Shown here one piece after another: positions 34,301 to 46,738 of a stretch of DNA of 64,000 bases. The first letter of the stretch is position 1. The number at the start of each line of letters is the position of its first letter. The DNA is from Eulemur rufifrons (Eukaryota > Chordata > Mammalia > Primates > Lemuridae), in the NCBI RefSeq assembly GCF_041146395.1, contig NC_091009.1, forward strand, positions 577,501 to 641,500, read 5' to 3'. The position numbers were made by a program, and so were the translations under genes. The notes beneath the pieces were generated by a model, which saw nothing but the letters and a program-made list of their open reading frames with translations, ran no database searches and had not been told where the DNA came from.

Positions 34301-37300
34301 ATTTTTCTAAGTATCATCCCACCATCATTTTTCCATTGTTTAAAAATGCAGGGAAATTTTGCAAGTTAGCATTATAATTAGTAAGTGGAGGGTACTTTTT
34401 TTTTTTTTTTGTGGGGTCAGTGTGGATGGGTTGGTAAGGCCATCTGTCAATTCACTGGTTTGTTTTTATTATCCCCAGAGAGGAGAAGTGGGCATGTGTT
34501 TGGCAGTTGAAAAGTGCGGATTCTGTTTCAGAGAATTAAACAGGATCCGCATGGTCATCTCATTCCTTTAAGAATCCTTTGCTTCATCAGCTGGGATTCC
34601 ACCATGTTTCTATATACTCCTCTATGCGTGGGCACAGGTACCTGGCTTGTTCCAAGAAGTATGCTGGAGAGTTGTCAAATTAACCAGTACGTTGAAAATT
34701 ATTTGCAGGTTTTCAGCGTCTCACCATAATTTTGATAACGTTTGTATGTGCCTCCTGAAACCCAAGAAGGCTGCGACGGACATAACTATGCTGAAGAGTA
34801 GCTGACTTGGTGTTGCCTATTTTTGTTAGTGGAGACTGACAAGAAGCCATTCTTCTAAGAATCATCCCACCACCATTTTTCCATTGTTTTAAAATGCAGG
34901 GAACTTTTGCAAGTTAGTATTATAATTAGTAGCTGGAGGGTACGGTTTATTTTTGTGTGTGGTCGATGTGGATGGGGGGGTCAGGCCCTCTGTCAGTTCG
35001 CTGGATAGTTTTTATTATAACCAGAGAGGAGAAGTGGGCATGTGTTTGGCAGGAGAAAAGGGCGGATTCTGTTTCAGAGAATTAACGATGATCCCCATGG
35101 TCATCCCATTCCTTTAATAATCCTTTACTTCATCAGCTGGAAATCCACCATGGTTCTATATACTCCTCTTTGCGTGGGAACAGGTAACTGGCTTGTTCCA
35201 AGAAGTATGCCGCAGAGCTTTTCAATTAACCACTACGTTGAAAATTATTTGCAGGTGTTCAGCGTTTCACCATAATTGTGATAACGTTTGTTTGTGCCTC
35301 CTGAAACCCAAGAAGGCTGCGACGGACATAACTATGCTGAGGAGTAGCTGACTTGGTGTTGCCTATTTTTGTTAGTGGAGACTGACAAGAAGCCATTCTT
35401 CTAAGTATCATCCCACCACCATTTTTCCATTGTTTTAAAAGGCAGGGAAATTTTGCAAGTTAGCATTATAATTAGTACCTGGAGGGTAAGGTTTTTTTTG
35501 TATGTGTGGTCGATGTGGATGGGGGGTCAGGCCCTCCGTCAGTTCGCTTGTTAGTTTTTATTATCCCAAGAGAGGACAAGTGGGCATGTGTTTGTGTGGT
35601 GAAATGGCGGATTCTGTTTCAGAGAATTAACGATGAACCTCATGGTCATTCCGTTCCTTTAATAATCCTTTACTTCATCAGCTGCAAATCCACCATTGTT
35701 CTATATACTCCTCTTTGCGTGGGAACAGGTAACTGGCTTGTTCCAAGAAGTATGCCGCAGAGCTTTTCAATTAACCACTACGTTGAAAATTATTTGCAGG
35801 TGTTCAGCGTTTCACCATAATTGTGATAACGTATGTTTGTGCCTCCTGAAATTCAAGATGGCTGCCAGGAAAATAACGATGCTGAGGCGTAGCTGATTAG
35901 GTTTTGCCTATTTTTGTTAGTGGAGACTGACAAGAATCCATTCTTCTAAGTATCATCTCACCGTCATTTTTCCATTGTTTAAAAATGCTGGAAAATTTTG
36001 CAAGTTAGCATTATAATTAGTAGCTGGAGGCTACGGTTTTTTTTTTTTTTTTTTTCCTGTGGGGTCTGTGTGGATGTGTTGGTCAGGCCCTCTGTCAGTT
36101 CGCTGGTTTGTTTTTATTATCCCCAGAGAGGAGAAGTGGGTATTAGTATGGCAGGTGAAAACTGCGGATCTGTTTCAGAGAATTGAACAGGATCCGCATG
36201 GTAATCCCGTTCCTTTAAGAATCCTTTGCTTCATGAGCTGGGAATCCACCATGGTTCTATATACTTCTCTATGTGTGGGCACAGGAAACTGGCTTGTTCC
36301 AAGAAGTATGCCTCAGAGCATTTCAATTAACCAGTATGTTGAAAATCCTTTGCAAGTTTTCAGCGTTTCACCATAATTGTGATAACGTGTGTATGTGCCT
36401 ACTGAAACCAAATATGGCTGCTACGGACATAACTATGCTGAGGCGTAGCTGACTTGGTGTTGCCTGTTTTTGTCAGTGGAGACTGACAAGAAGCCATTTT
36501 TCTAAGAATCATCCCACCACCATTTTTCCATTGTTTAAAAATGCAGGGAAATTTTGCAAATTGGCATTATAATTAGTAGCTGGAGGGTACTTTTTTTTTT
36601 GTGGGGTCCGTTAGGATGGGTGTTCAGGCCCACTGTCAGATCGCTGGTTTGTTTTTATTATCCCCAGAGAAGAGTAGTGGGCATGTGTTTGGCAGGTGAA
36701 AAGTGCGGATTGTGTTTCAGAGAATTGAACAGGTTCCGCATGGTCATCTCATTCCTTTAAGAATCCTTTGCTTCATCAGCTGGGATTCCACCATGTTTCT
36801 ATATACTCCTCTATGCGTGGGCACAGGTACCTGGCTTGTTCCAAGAAGTATGCTGGAGAGTTGTCAAATTAACCAGTACGTTGAAAATTATTTGCAGGTT
36901 TTCAGCGTCTCACCATAATTTTGATAACGTTTGTATGTGCCTCCTGAAACCCAAGAAGGCTGCGACGGACATAACTATGCTGAAGAGTAGCTGACTTGGT
37001 GTTGCCTATTTTTGTTAGTGGAGACTGACAAGAAGCCATTCTTCTAAGAATCATCCCACCACCATTTTTCCATTGTTTTAAAATGCAGGGATCTTTTGCA
37101 AGTTAGTATTATAATTAGTAGCTGGAGGGTACGGTTTTTTTTTTGTGTGTGGTCGATGTGGATGGGGGGGTCAGGCCCTCTGTCAGTTCGCTGGTTAGTT
37201 TTTATTATCCCCAGAGAGGAGAAGTGGGCATGTGTTTGGCAGGTGAAAAGGGCGGATTCTGTTTCAGAGAATTAACGATGATCCCCATGGTCATCCCGTT

Positions 37301-39860
37301 CCTTTAATAATCCTTTACTTCATCAGCTGGAAATCCACCATGGTTCTATATACTCCTCTTTGCGTGGGAACAGGTAACTGGCTTGTTCCAAGAAGTATGC
37401 CGCAGAGCTTTTAAATTAACCACTACGTTGAAAATTATTTGCAGGTGTTCAGCGTTTCACCATAATTGTGATAACGTTTGTTTGTGCCTCCTGAAACCCA
37501 AGAAGGCTGCGACGGACATAACTATGCTGCGGAGTAGCTGACTTGGTGTTGCCTATTTTTGTTAGTGGAGACTGACAAGAAGCCATTCTTCTAAGTATCA
37601 TCCCACCACCATTTTTCCATTGTTTTAAAATGCAGGGAAATTTTTCATGTTAGTATTATAATTAGTAGCTGGAGGGTACTTTTTTTTTTGTGGGGTCGCT
37701 GTGGATGTGGGTGCAAGGCCCTCTAGATGTTCGCTGGTTTGTTTTTATTATCCCCAGAGAGGAGAAGTGGGCATGTGTTTGGCAGGTGAAAAGGACGGAT
37801 TCTGTTTCAGAGAATTAACGATGATCCCCATGGTCATCCCGTTCCTTTAATAATCCTTTACTTCATCAGGTGGAAATCCACCATGGTTCTATATACTCCT
37901 CTTTGCGTGGGCACAGGTAACTGGCTTGTTCCAAGAAGTATGCCGCAGAGCTTTTCAATTTACCACTACGTTGAAAATTATTTGCAGGTGTTCAGGGTTT
38001 CACCATAATTGTGATAACGTTTGTTTGTGCTTCCTGAAACCCAAGATGACTGCCACGAACATAACGATGCTGAGGCGTAGCTGATTTGGTTTTCCCTATT
38101 ATTGTTAGTGGAGACTGACAAGAATCCATTCTTCTAAGTATCATCTCACCATCATTTTTCCATTGTTTAAAAATGCAGGAAAATTTTGCAAGTTAGCATT
38201 ATAATTAGTAGCTGGAGGCTACGGTGTTTTTTTTTTTTTTTCCTGTGTGGTCGCTGTGGATGTGTTGGTCAGGCCCTCTGTCAGTTCGCTGGTTTGTTTT
38301 TATTATCCCCAGAGAGGAGAAGTGGGTATTAGTATGGCAGGTGAAAACTGCGGATCTGTTTCAGAGAATTAAACACGATCCGCATGGTAATCCTGTTCCT
38401 TTAAGAATCCTTTGCTTCATGAGCTGGGAATCCACCATGGTTCTATATACTTCTCTATCCGTGGGCACAGGAAACTGGCTTGTTCCAAGAAGTATGCCTC
38501 AGAGCTTTTCAATTAACCAGTATGTTGAAAATCCTTTGCAGGTTTTCAGCGTTTCACCATAATTGTGATAACGTGTGTATGTGTCTCCTGAAACCCAATA
38601 TGGCTGTCAAGGACATAAGTATGCTGAGGCGTAGCTGACTTCGTGTTGCCTATTTTTGTTAGTGGAGAATGACAAGAAGCCATTCTTCTAAGTATCATCC
38701 CACCATCATTTTTCCATTGTTTAAAAATGCAGAGAAATTTTGCAAGTTAGCATTAAAATTAGTAGCTGGAGGGTACTTTTTTTTTTTTTTTGTGGGGTCA
38801 GTGTGGATGGGTTGGTCAGGCCATCTGTTAATTCACTGGTTTGTTTTTATTATCCCCAGAGAGGAGAAGTGGGCATGTGTTTGGCAGGTGAAAAGTGCGG
38901 ATTCTGTTTCAGAGAATTAAACAGGATCCGCATGGTCATCTCATTCCTTTAAGAATCCTTTGCTTCATCAGCTGGGATTCCAACATGTTTCTATATACTC
39001 CTCTATGCGTGGGTACAGGTACCTGGCTTGTTCCAAGAAGTATGCCGCAGAGCTTTTCAATTAACCACTACGTTGAAAATTATTTGCAGGATTTCAGTGT
39101 TTCACCATAATTTTGATAACGTTTGTATGTGCCTCCTGAAACCCAAGAAGTCTGCGACGGACATAACTATGCTGAGGAGTAGCTGACTTGGTGTTGCCTA
39201 TTTTTGTTAGTGGAGACTGACAAGAAGCCATTCTTCTAAGTATCATCACACCACCATTTTTGCATTGTTTTAAAATGCAGGGAAATTTTGCAAGTTAGCA
39301 TTATAATTAGTAGCTGGAGGGTACGGTTTTTTTGTGTGTGTGGTCGATGTGGATGGGGGGGTCAGGCCCTCTGTCAGTTCGCTGGTTAGTTTTTATTATC
39401 CCCAGAGAGGAGAAGTGGGCATGTGTTTGGGAGGTGAAAAGGGCGGATTCTGTTTCAGAGAATTAACGATGATCCCCATGGTCATCCCGTTCCTTTAATA
39501 ATCCTTTACTTCATCAGCTGGAATTCCACCATAGTTCTATATACTCCTCTTTGCGTGGGAACAGGTAACTGGCTTGTTCCAAGAAGTATGCCGCAGAGCT
39601 TTTCAATTAACCAGTACGTTGAAAATTATTTGCAGGTGTTCAGCGTTTCACCATAATTGTGATAACGTTTGTTTGTGCCTCCTGAAACCCAAGATGGCTG
39701 CCACGAACATAACTATGCTGAGGCGTAGCTGACTTGGTTTAGCCTATTTTTGTTAGTGGAGACTGACAAGAATCCATTCTTCTAAGTATCATCTCACCAT
39801 CATTTTTCCATTGTTTAAAAATGCAGGATAATTTTGCAAGTTAGCATTATAATTAGTAGC

Positions 39861-40416
39861 TGGAGGCTACGGTGTTTTGTTTTTGTTTTTCCTGTGGGGT
39901 CGGTGTGGATGTGTTGGTCAGGCCCTCTGTCAGTTCGCTGGTTTGTTTTTATTATCCCCAGAGAGGAGAAGTGGGTATTAGTATGGCAGGTGAAAAGTGC
40001 GGATTCTGTTTCAGAGAATTTAACAGGATCCGCATGGTAATCCCGTTCCTTTAAGAATCCTTTGCTTCATGAGCTGGGAATCCACCATGGTTCTATATAC
40101 TTCTCTATGCGTGGGCACAGGAAACTGGCTTGTTCCAAGAAGTATGCCTCAGAGCTTTTCAATTAACCAGTATGTTGAAAATCCTTTGCAGGTTTTCAGC
40201 GTTTCACCATAATTGTGATAACGTGTGTATGTGCCTACTGAAACCAAATATGGCTGCTATGGACATAACTATGCTGAGCCGTAGCTGACTTGGTGTTGCC
40301 TATTTTTTTCAGTGGAGACTGACAAGAAGCCATTCTTCTAAGTATCATCCCACCATCATTTCTCCATTGTTTAAAAATGCAGGGAAATTTTGCAAATTGG
40401 CATTATAATTAGTAGC
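39861..40416. repeat. Chimeric satellite monomer (unequal crossover product)
   Basis: Its start matches copy-A monomer 20399 (T-tract broken by G, then 'cctgtggggtcgg'). Its remainder matches copy-A monomer 21495 ('gaaaagtgcggattctg', 'atgctgagccgtagc'). The switch lies between about 39895 and 39988, and the two intervening monomers are absent. Confidence 0.75.
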
Positions 40417-40458
40417 TGGAGGGTACTTTTTTTTTTGTGGGGTCGGTCAGGATGGGTG

Positions 40459-40464
40459 TTCAGG
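40459..40464. repeat. Provirus B target-site duplication, 5' copy
   Basis: TTCAGG, the same six bases as at provirus A and as at 46739-46744. Same insertion point in a type d monomer. Confidence 0.85.
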
Positions 40465-41255
40465 TGTTGCGCCTACGAATACTGAGTTGTAGAAATGCCC
40501 CCTGTATTTCTGGAGACAAGATTTGATTTCAGAAGTCAAATAAGGCTTTGCCTCAAGGAAAAGATAAATGTGTTAGTTCAAAAGCTGCCTCGTCTCAGGA
40601 GGGCGTCTTGCTGGTCAGTAGAAGCTGCATCTCAAGGAGACAGCTGTAAACTGGGCCTTTGGTTCTCACCTGTTTTGAAAGACAAGGCAGGCCTCCCTTA
40701 GGACCAAAGGTTGCTGGTGCTGCTGACAGGTGGACTCCCGGAGATGAGAGCTAATCAGATAGATATGCTAATGCCCAAGCCGGGCCCAGATGGAACCATG
40801 CGGTTCAAGTAATTAACACAAAGCACAGCCCATGTTGACTTCTGGGATCATCTCTGTCTCCAAGAACACAATCACCAGAGCCAAGATGTCTCTGTTTGTT
40901 GCTAAAGTCATAGCCTTATCATAAAACTTAGAAGTTTGCCCCAAGAAGATTTTATAACCCATTGTTCCCCTAGTTAGAGTTAGTTAAAGGATCTGTAGTA
41001 GACTTTTAGGAGACTTTGACCCTAAAGCAAACTGCCTGTTAGTATCAAAATCCCGTTGCCCTTGGCAACCGGAGCCTGTATGTACCCTATATAATACCTG
41101 TGTGGAGTTTCAGTTGGGGAAATATTTGATGCGGGTAAAATATTTCCATCCGGATACCCTCCTTTATCTATTTTCATAAACTTTCACTTTATAAACAAAA
41201 AAAAAAAAAAAAAAAAAAAGGACCTCTTTGCGGGGAGCGTAGCTAACTCCCCGCA
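40465..41255 (+). promoter_or_regulatory. 5' LTR of provirus B
   Basis: Same truncated structure as in provirus A. The replaced segment is here a pure A run (41197-41219, 23 bases) rather than A with C and G interruptions. TATA-like TATATAATA starts at 41088. The end hairpin is intact. There are about 9 differences from the 5' LTR of copy A, including TGTTGCG at the start. Confidence 0.87.
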
Positions 41256-41258
41256 AAC

Positions 41259-41276
41259 TGGCGTAGTCGGCAGGAC
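41259..41276 (+). other. Primer binding site, tRNA-Ser type, provirus B
   Basis: Identical to 22900-22917. Confidence 0.8.
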
Positions 41277-42537
41277 ACTCCGATAGGGACTTGAAGGCAA
41301 AAGGCTTTGCTCGAGCGAAGAGTTCCCGAATTGCATCGCAAGGGACCTGGAGTGGATTGAAAGTCGCACGCGCGTCTTACCTAGTGAGAGGTAAGTGAAC
41401 ATCTCCAGGGCAAAGTAAATTATTATTCTGTCCGGATTAAAATAATGAGGAAGACTATCTTTTCTGAGTATGTGGAATTGTTGAGAGCTTATTAAAGGGT
41501 ACTAGAGTAATTGCCAAAAAGAAAAATCTCGAGAAATTGTTAATTTAATTTCCAAGCACTGTGATTGGTTCCCACCTCCGGGTGAGTTCAAGCTGCAGCA
41601 AAAGTAGTTGGCGCTGAAAACATTATGAAAAGCGCTCCGAAAATAAATAAATAAATAAATAAATTAAATTTCTCTATGTATTTAAAAGCTCTGCTCTTTA
41701 ATTTCTCAAGCTCTACAGCTGTTTCATTCTAACTCAGAATTCTCTTTTAGCGAGACGGAGGATATCCGTCCTAAAATAAGCTTAGTAAAAGATCTGGAGC
41801 CTGTTTTTAGCAGAAAAGAGAAGGTCAATTGGGACCTTCCGTCTGCATTGGGCCAGGATAAGACAAAGCCAATAAAAGTAGGTACCGACCCTCTTCTCGG
41901 GTCTATAGAAAATATAGAAAAGAGAAAAAGAAAGAATTCTAAAGGAGAACTTTCACTTTAAGAGCTCTCTGCGTGGCTCAAGTCAGCCGCTTTAAGCTTG
42001 GGAACCGCTACTCTCTAATGCAAATGATTCCCTGAAGCATGATCCACCGTTGAGAGAGGCTGTTAAAAAAAAAAAAACTTTTAAAGAACAAACTAAGATC
42101 TTAGAAAAGATGATCAGGTTATTGCTCAAATTCAACAGTGCTGTATTAGAACATAAGAGAAGATAGCTTCTCCTAAACAGTCTGTGTTTTCTTGTGTAAG
42201 ATGTTAAAGAAAATGTTAATGAAACTTATGTAGATTTTATCACTAGATTACAAGATGTGCAAAAAACGGTTAGTCCGCCTGACTTAAAAAATTTAATATT
42301 ACATATATTGGCTTTTAATAATACTAATTCAAAATGTTAGCGGCTTTTACATCCGCCGCTCAAAAAAAAAAAAAAAAAGGGTTTCGCCGAAAAGTTAAAT
42401 CAGAGGCTTTTAAAATACAAATGTTGGCTGAGGCTAGCAGTGGGAAAGGCATTCCCAGAAAGCAAAAAACTGTCGTAAAATGTCTCGATTACGTCCGTAA
42501 AGGACATTTTGGAAAAAAAAAAAAATTATAAACAACT
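41277..42537 (+). pseudogene. gag: Leader and gag remnant, provirus B
   Basis: Same content as in provirus A: the splice donor GTAAGT at 41391-41396, the broken matrix/capsid region and the nucleocapsid knuckle remnant near 42480-42512. The A run at 42362-42378 has 17 bases against 16 in copy A. This shifts the frame and leaves a 65-codon open stretch (42334-42531). Other A runs are at 42065-42077 and 42513-42525, both shorter than in copy A. Not functional. Confidence 0.68.
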
Positions 42538-43234
42538 TTCCGGAGCTTTTATCACTGACCGGAGCTCTCTTACCTTAAAAGGGATTTCAGTACATTTGGG
42601 TATAGTTGATTCAGATTACTCAGGAAAAATTTCAGTTAATGATGAGTTCCAATTTTGATTATCTTATTCAGGCTAGAGACCGTATTGCACAACTTCTATT
42701 GTTACCTTATATACAGAAGTTCTAAGGCAAGGAGGTTTTGGGAGCACTGGAACTAAAGTGTATTGGCAAGCTTTAATTAATGACCAGAGACCTCAATTAG
42801 AGATTAAGTTAAATGGCAAATCTTTTGTTGGACTTGTAGATACTGGGGCTGATGTTACAATTATTTCTAAAAGTTTTTGGCCAAAGGCTTGGCCTTTACA
42901 AGAAGTTCCTACTGTTCTTACCGGAATAGGAACGATGACTGACATATTTCAAAGTCGACAAATTTTAAATTGTTCAGGTCCTGATGGACAGACAGCCACT
43001 TTAAAACCTTACGTGGCTAACATCACTATTAATTTGTGGGGAAGAGATTTGTTACAGCAATGGGGAGCATACATCAATATACCTAATACATCTGCTCCTG
43101 CTAAACAGATTATGTTAAATATGAATTATAACCCTTGTTTTGGTTTGGGTAAAAGGAGCCAAGGGGCTAAGACTTTCGAGGCACCAAAGGCACATACTTC
43201 TCGGCATGGTTTATGCTATCCAAATTTTGGATAG
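42538..43234 (+). pseudogene. pro: dUTPase-protease (pro) remnant, provirus B
   Basis: Counterpart of 24181-24877. The 158-codon protease stretch from 42758 has the same residues, including DTGADVT, and the dUTPase part has the same frame break. Aspartic protease and dUTPase by motif; not part of any intact Gag-Pro. Confidence 0.85.
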
Positions 43235-44237
43235 CGGCCACTGCTGCTGAAAAGCACCATTATGCTCTGGCTTTAAATTGGATATCACAAAAGCCTATAT
43301 GGACAGAGCAGTGGCCACTAAACCAAGAAAAATTGGGTGCTCTTCAAATATTAGGAGAAGAACAATTACAAGCAGGACATATAGAGGAGTCCACCAGTCC
43401 GTGGAATTCTCCTATATTTGTTATTAAAAAGAAATCTGGCAAATGGCAAATGTTAACTGATTTAAAAATAATCAATATAATTATACAATTAATAATCAAG
43501 CCAAACGTATTGTTTCTCATTGTCCCACTTGTCAATTAATTAATCAGCTTAAATTTTCTGCAGGACTTAATCCTCGAGGTCTCTCGCCAAATGAATTATG
43601 GCAAATGGATGTTACTCATATTCCTAAATTTGGCAAGTTAGGTATTGTACGTGTTACTGTAGATACTTATTCCAGTCTTATTATGGCTACTCCATCCTCT
43701 GGAGAAACTGTTAGACATGTACTTTCACGTTTACACTCCTGTTTTGTATAAATGGGAGTCCCAGCCACCATTAAAACTGACAATGGCCCTGCTTACACTA
43801 GTCATTCTTTTGCAGCTTTTTATATTAAATGAGACATCAAGCACATTACTGGCATTCCTTATAATCCTCAAGGACAAGGTATTATAGAACGTACACATCA
43901 AACTTTAAAAAACATGTTATTAAAACAAAAAGGGGGAGGTAGACAGTCTCCCAAAGACAGAATAAATCAAGCCTTATTTACCTAAAATTTTTTGAATATT
44001 CATAAGGAAGGTAAATTAACAGCAATAGAAAAGCATTGGAATGGGAGTCCACAATCAGACTCTTTCCCTCACCAGCCTATCTGGTGGAAAGATAATGTAG
44101 AAAATAAATGGAAAAAAGGATGGGCAAAGGTGTGGGGGAGAGTTTTTGCTTGTGTTTTGACAGATGACAGACCAACAGTCTGGATTCCAAGCAGAAGAAT
44201 CAAACCCAGAGTGGAAACTCAAGGGGAAAAAGCAGAA
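43213..44237 (+). pseudogene. pol: pol remnant: RT start fused to integrase, provirus B
   Basis: Same RT-to-integrase deletion and the same in-frame stops as copy A. One base differs next to the junction ('caattaataatc' against 'caatttataatc'). The shared breakpoint shows that the deletion predates the duplication. Confidence 0.9.
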
Positions 44238-44421
44238 GACACGTCAGGCACAGACCATGATGTGGGGACAGCTGAAGAGAACATACAAAGAAGCAGACAA
44301 GATATTGAACCGGACATTTGTACCTAAAACGTCTGTAAATCTTTTTCTTGCCATGATCTGCGTGGTGAGCATGGTGGTAAGAGTGTCTGGCAACCAGACA
44401 CATCACTATTGGGCATTCTAA
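44164..44421 (+). pseudogene. env: env leader / signal peptide fragment, provirus B
   Basis: Counterpart of 25807-26064: 85 codons ending in a hydrophobic segment, stopped at the same point. The SU sequence at 44422-44711 is frameshifted as in copy A. Confidence 0.7.
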
Positions 44422-44711
44422 AATTGCACCCACAGATATACCCCTTTGTAAGAAAGTAATAATTTCTGATCCTAAAACTTGGGTACAATGGGACAATTAT
44501 AGAGCTCACACGGGGCGCATTCTTGCTGGGTCCACATCTTATGGTGTTGTCCTAGACTGGAGTCCCTATGGACATCCTGCCTCCTCTCACAATTTTAAAA
44601 AGCTTCATTGGAATAAAACTGCCACCTCGATGTCTGTAAAAGACACTGACCTTAAAAGTCATATTACATGGCTCAATGATGGTATGAGCTCTCCAGCTCT
44701 TCATATTTTAG

Positions 44712-45854
44712 ATGGCCCTATTCATGATCAATTGTGGAAAATATCAGCTGCTTTGCACCCTTTGCAGGCCTGGATTAGCACACACACTGGATACAAACAA
44801 TAGCCGAGAATGGACTTTTAATTTAAATTCTACTCATTATATTCAAGTTTGTGTTAGACTGCCTTACTTATTTATGATTGGACATGCTGTTTATAAAGAA
44901 CCTTCTTTCCTAGTGACCTGTGACAACTGTTCTTATTATACCTGTATTAAGAATTCTATAAAGTTCAACCCTTATAAAGAAACACTTTATATTTTCAAAG
45001 CCAGAACAGGACTGTGGTTACCTGTTAAAATGAATAGAGTCTGGCAAGAAACACCAGCAATGTTCCTTTTGGATAAACTACTTAACCACATTCTTAAACG
45101 TACAAAAAGATTTATTGGTCTCTTAATAGCAGCTATTTTGGGAATCATTGCTGTCACTGCTTCTGCGGCCACCGCAGGTGTGGCTCTACATCAGACCGTT
45201 CAGACCACTGAATTTGTTCAAAACTGGCACCATGATTCAAATCAATTATGGTCTACACAAAATCAAATTGACTCTAAATTAGCTACTCAAGTGGCTGACT
45301 TACAGCAAGCAGTCACCTTGTTGGGAGACCAGGTTATAAGTCTACAAAAGCAACTTAGACTTCGTTGTGATTGGAATATCACTCAATTTTGTGTTACACC
45401 TCATATATATAATCAAACTCGGTTTCCTTGGGAAAACATCAAAAAACATCTACTTAATCAAGGAAATCTGACTGAAGGGATTAAAAATTTACAACAAGAA
45501 ATATTAAGTACCTTCAGTCACAAACTTAAATTGCTCTCTGAAGCTGACATTATTGATGACATCTCTTCTGGTTTGGAGTCAGCTGATCCACTTTATCATC
45601 TTAAGATCTATGGGAGTTCCACTATTGTAACTTTTAGCATTATTTTAATCCTTTGCTTGTGTTTATTTATAGTCTGGAGAAAACTCCGAAGCAGACAAGA
45701 ATCCAGAGACCAACTCCTCGCTGTGATGGCTGTCCAACTCCATCAACTTTCTTCAAAAAATAAAAAAGGGGGAGATGTTGAGCCTAAGAATACTGAGTTG
45801 CAGAAATGCCCCCTGTATTTCTGGAGACAAGATTTGATTTCAGAAGTCAAATAA
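44712..45854 (+). pseudogene. env: env: end of SU plus complete TM, open frame, provirus B
   Basis: A 380-codon frame with the same predicted residues as 26355-27497, including the RTKR cleavage site, fusion-peptide-like segment, C-x7-C loop and membrane anchor. At least one base difference from copy A (gtt to gtc near 45155) is silent. As in copy A the natural env start is lost, so this is a remnant despite its length. Confidence 0.9.
45762..45775 (+). other. Polypurine tract of provirus B
   Basis: Same purine run as 27405-27418, ending one base before the LTR start TGTTGAG. Confidence 0.88.
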
Positions 45855-46738
45855 GGCTTTGCCTTAAGGAAAAGATAAATGTGTTAGTTCAAAAGCTGCC
45901 TCGCCTCAGGAGGGCGTCTTGCTGGTCAGTAGAAGCTGCATCTCAAGGAGACAGCTGTAAACTGGGCCTTTGGTTCTCACCTGTTTTGAAAGACAAGGCA
46001 GGCCTCCCTTAGGACCAAAGGTTGCTGGTGCTGCTGACAGGTGGACCCCCGGAGATGAGAGCTAATCACATAGATATGCTAATGCCCAAGCCGGGCCCAG
46101 ATGCAACCATGCGGTTCAAGTAATTAACACAAAGCACAGCCCATGTTGACTTCTGGGATCATCTCTGTCTCCAAGAACACAATCACCAGAGCCAAGATGT
46201 CTCTGTTTGTTGCTAAAGTAATAGCCTTATCATAAAACTTAGAAGTTTGCCCCAAGAAGATTTTATAACCCATTGTTCCCCTAGTTAGAGTTAGTTAAAG
46301 GATCTGTAGTAGATTTTAGGAGACTTTGACCCTAAAGCAAACTGCCTGTTAGTATCAAAATCCCGTTGCGCTTGGCAACCGGAGCCTGTATGTACCCTAT
46401 ATAATACCTGTGTGGAGTTTCAGTCGGGGAAATATTTGATGCGGGTAAAATATTTCCATCCGGATACCCTTCTTTATCTATTTTCATAAACTTTCACTTT
46501 ATAAACTATATCTTTGGCTCTGTGTATTATTATTGCCATTATTTATATTTTTATTTCTGTTTCCTACTATATTTTTCATCCTTTGCGATGACCCCTGCCT
46601 GAGAGACCTGATCGGAAGAAAAAACCTCTTTGCAGGGAGCGTAGCTAACTCCCTGCAAACTGGCGTAGTCAACTTTGAGATCTGATAAGAACAAAGAGAA
46701 AAGAACCTCTTTGCGGGGAGCGTAGCTAACTCCCCGTA
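45776..46738 (+). promoter_or_regulatory. 3' LTR of provirus B
   Basis: 963 bp and nearly identical to 27419-28382 (one base shorter near 46542). It carries the same 81-bp end duplication, internal PBS fragment and terminal TA. TATA-like TATATAATA starts at 46398. Confidence 0.88.

Larger units (their letters stand above)
18000..36500. repeat. Macro-duplication copy A (satellite + provirus)
   Basis: This segment repeats at 37450-54860 with the same order of monomer types, the same private variants and the same provirus insertion. Left of the provirus the offset is about 19,462 bp; right of it about 18,350-18,357 bp. The difference is two extra monomers in copy A between about 20.4 and 21.6 kb. 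Edges are approximate because the flanks are also satellite. Confidence 0.85.
28383..40464. repeat. Homogenised satellite array between the proviruses
   Basis: About 22 monomers. 'ctggag' landmarks lie near 28883, 29433, 29979, 30535, 31081, 31642, 32187, 32742, 33285, 33831, 34386, 34934, 35480, 36025, 36581, 37123, 37670, 38213, 38767, 39315, 39861 and 40417. Types a, b, c and d recur, often in a-b-c order (about 1.65 kb). Positions to about 36.5 kb belong to macro-copy A, from about 37.45 kb to copy B; the two monomers between are outside the paired region. The first six bases are the 3' TSD of provirus A. No gene seen. Confidence 0.92.
40465..46738 (+). mobile_element. Endogenous betaretrovirus-like provirus, copy B
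   Basis: Duplicate of the 22099-28382 provirus with the same internal deletions, stops, LTR oddities and TSD. It therefore arose by segmental duplication, not a new integration. By eye the 5' LTR and leader differ from copy A at roughly 1%, whereas pro to the 3' LTR differ at only a few sites over about 4 kb. Confidence 0.93.

Noticed and set aside
40465..46738. Independent second retroviral integration
   Set aside because: The same TSD, flanking monomer, deletion junction and stop codons as copy A make duplication the only simple explanation.
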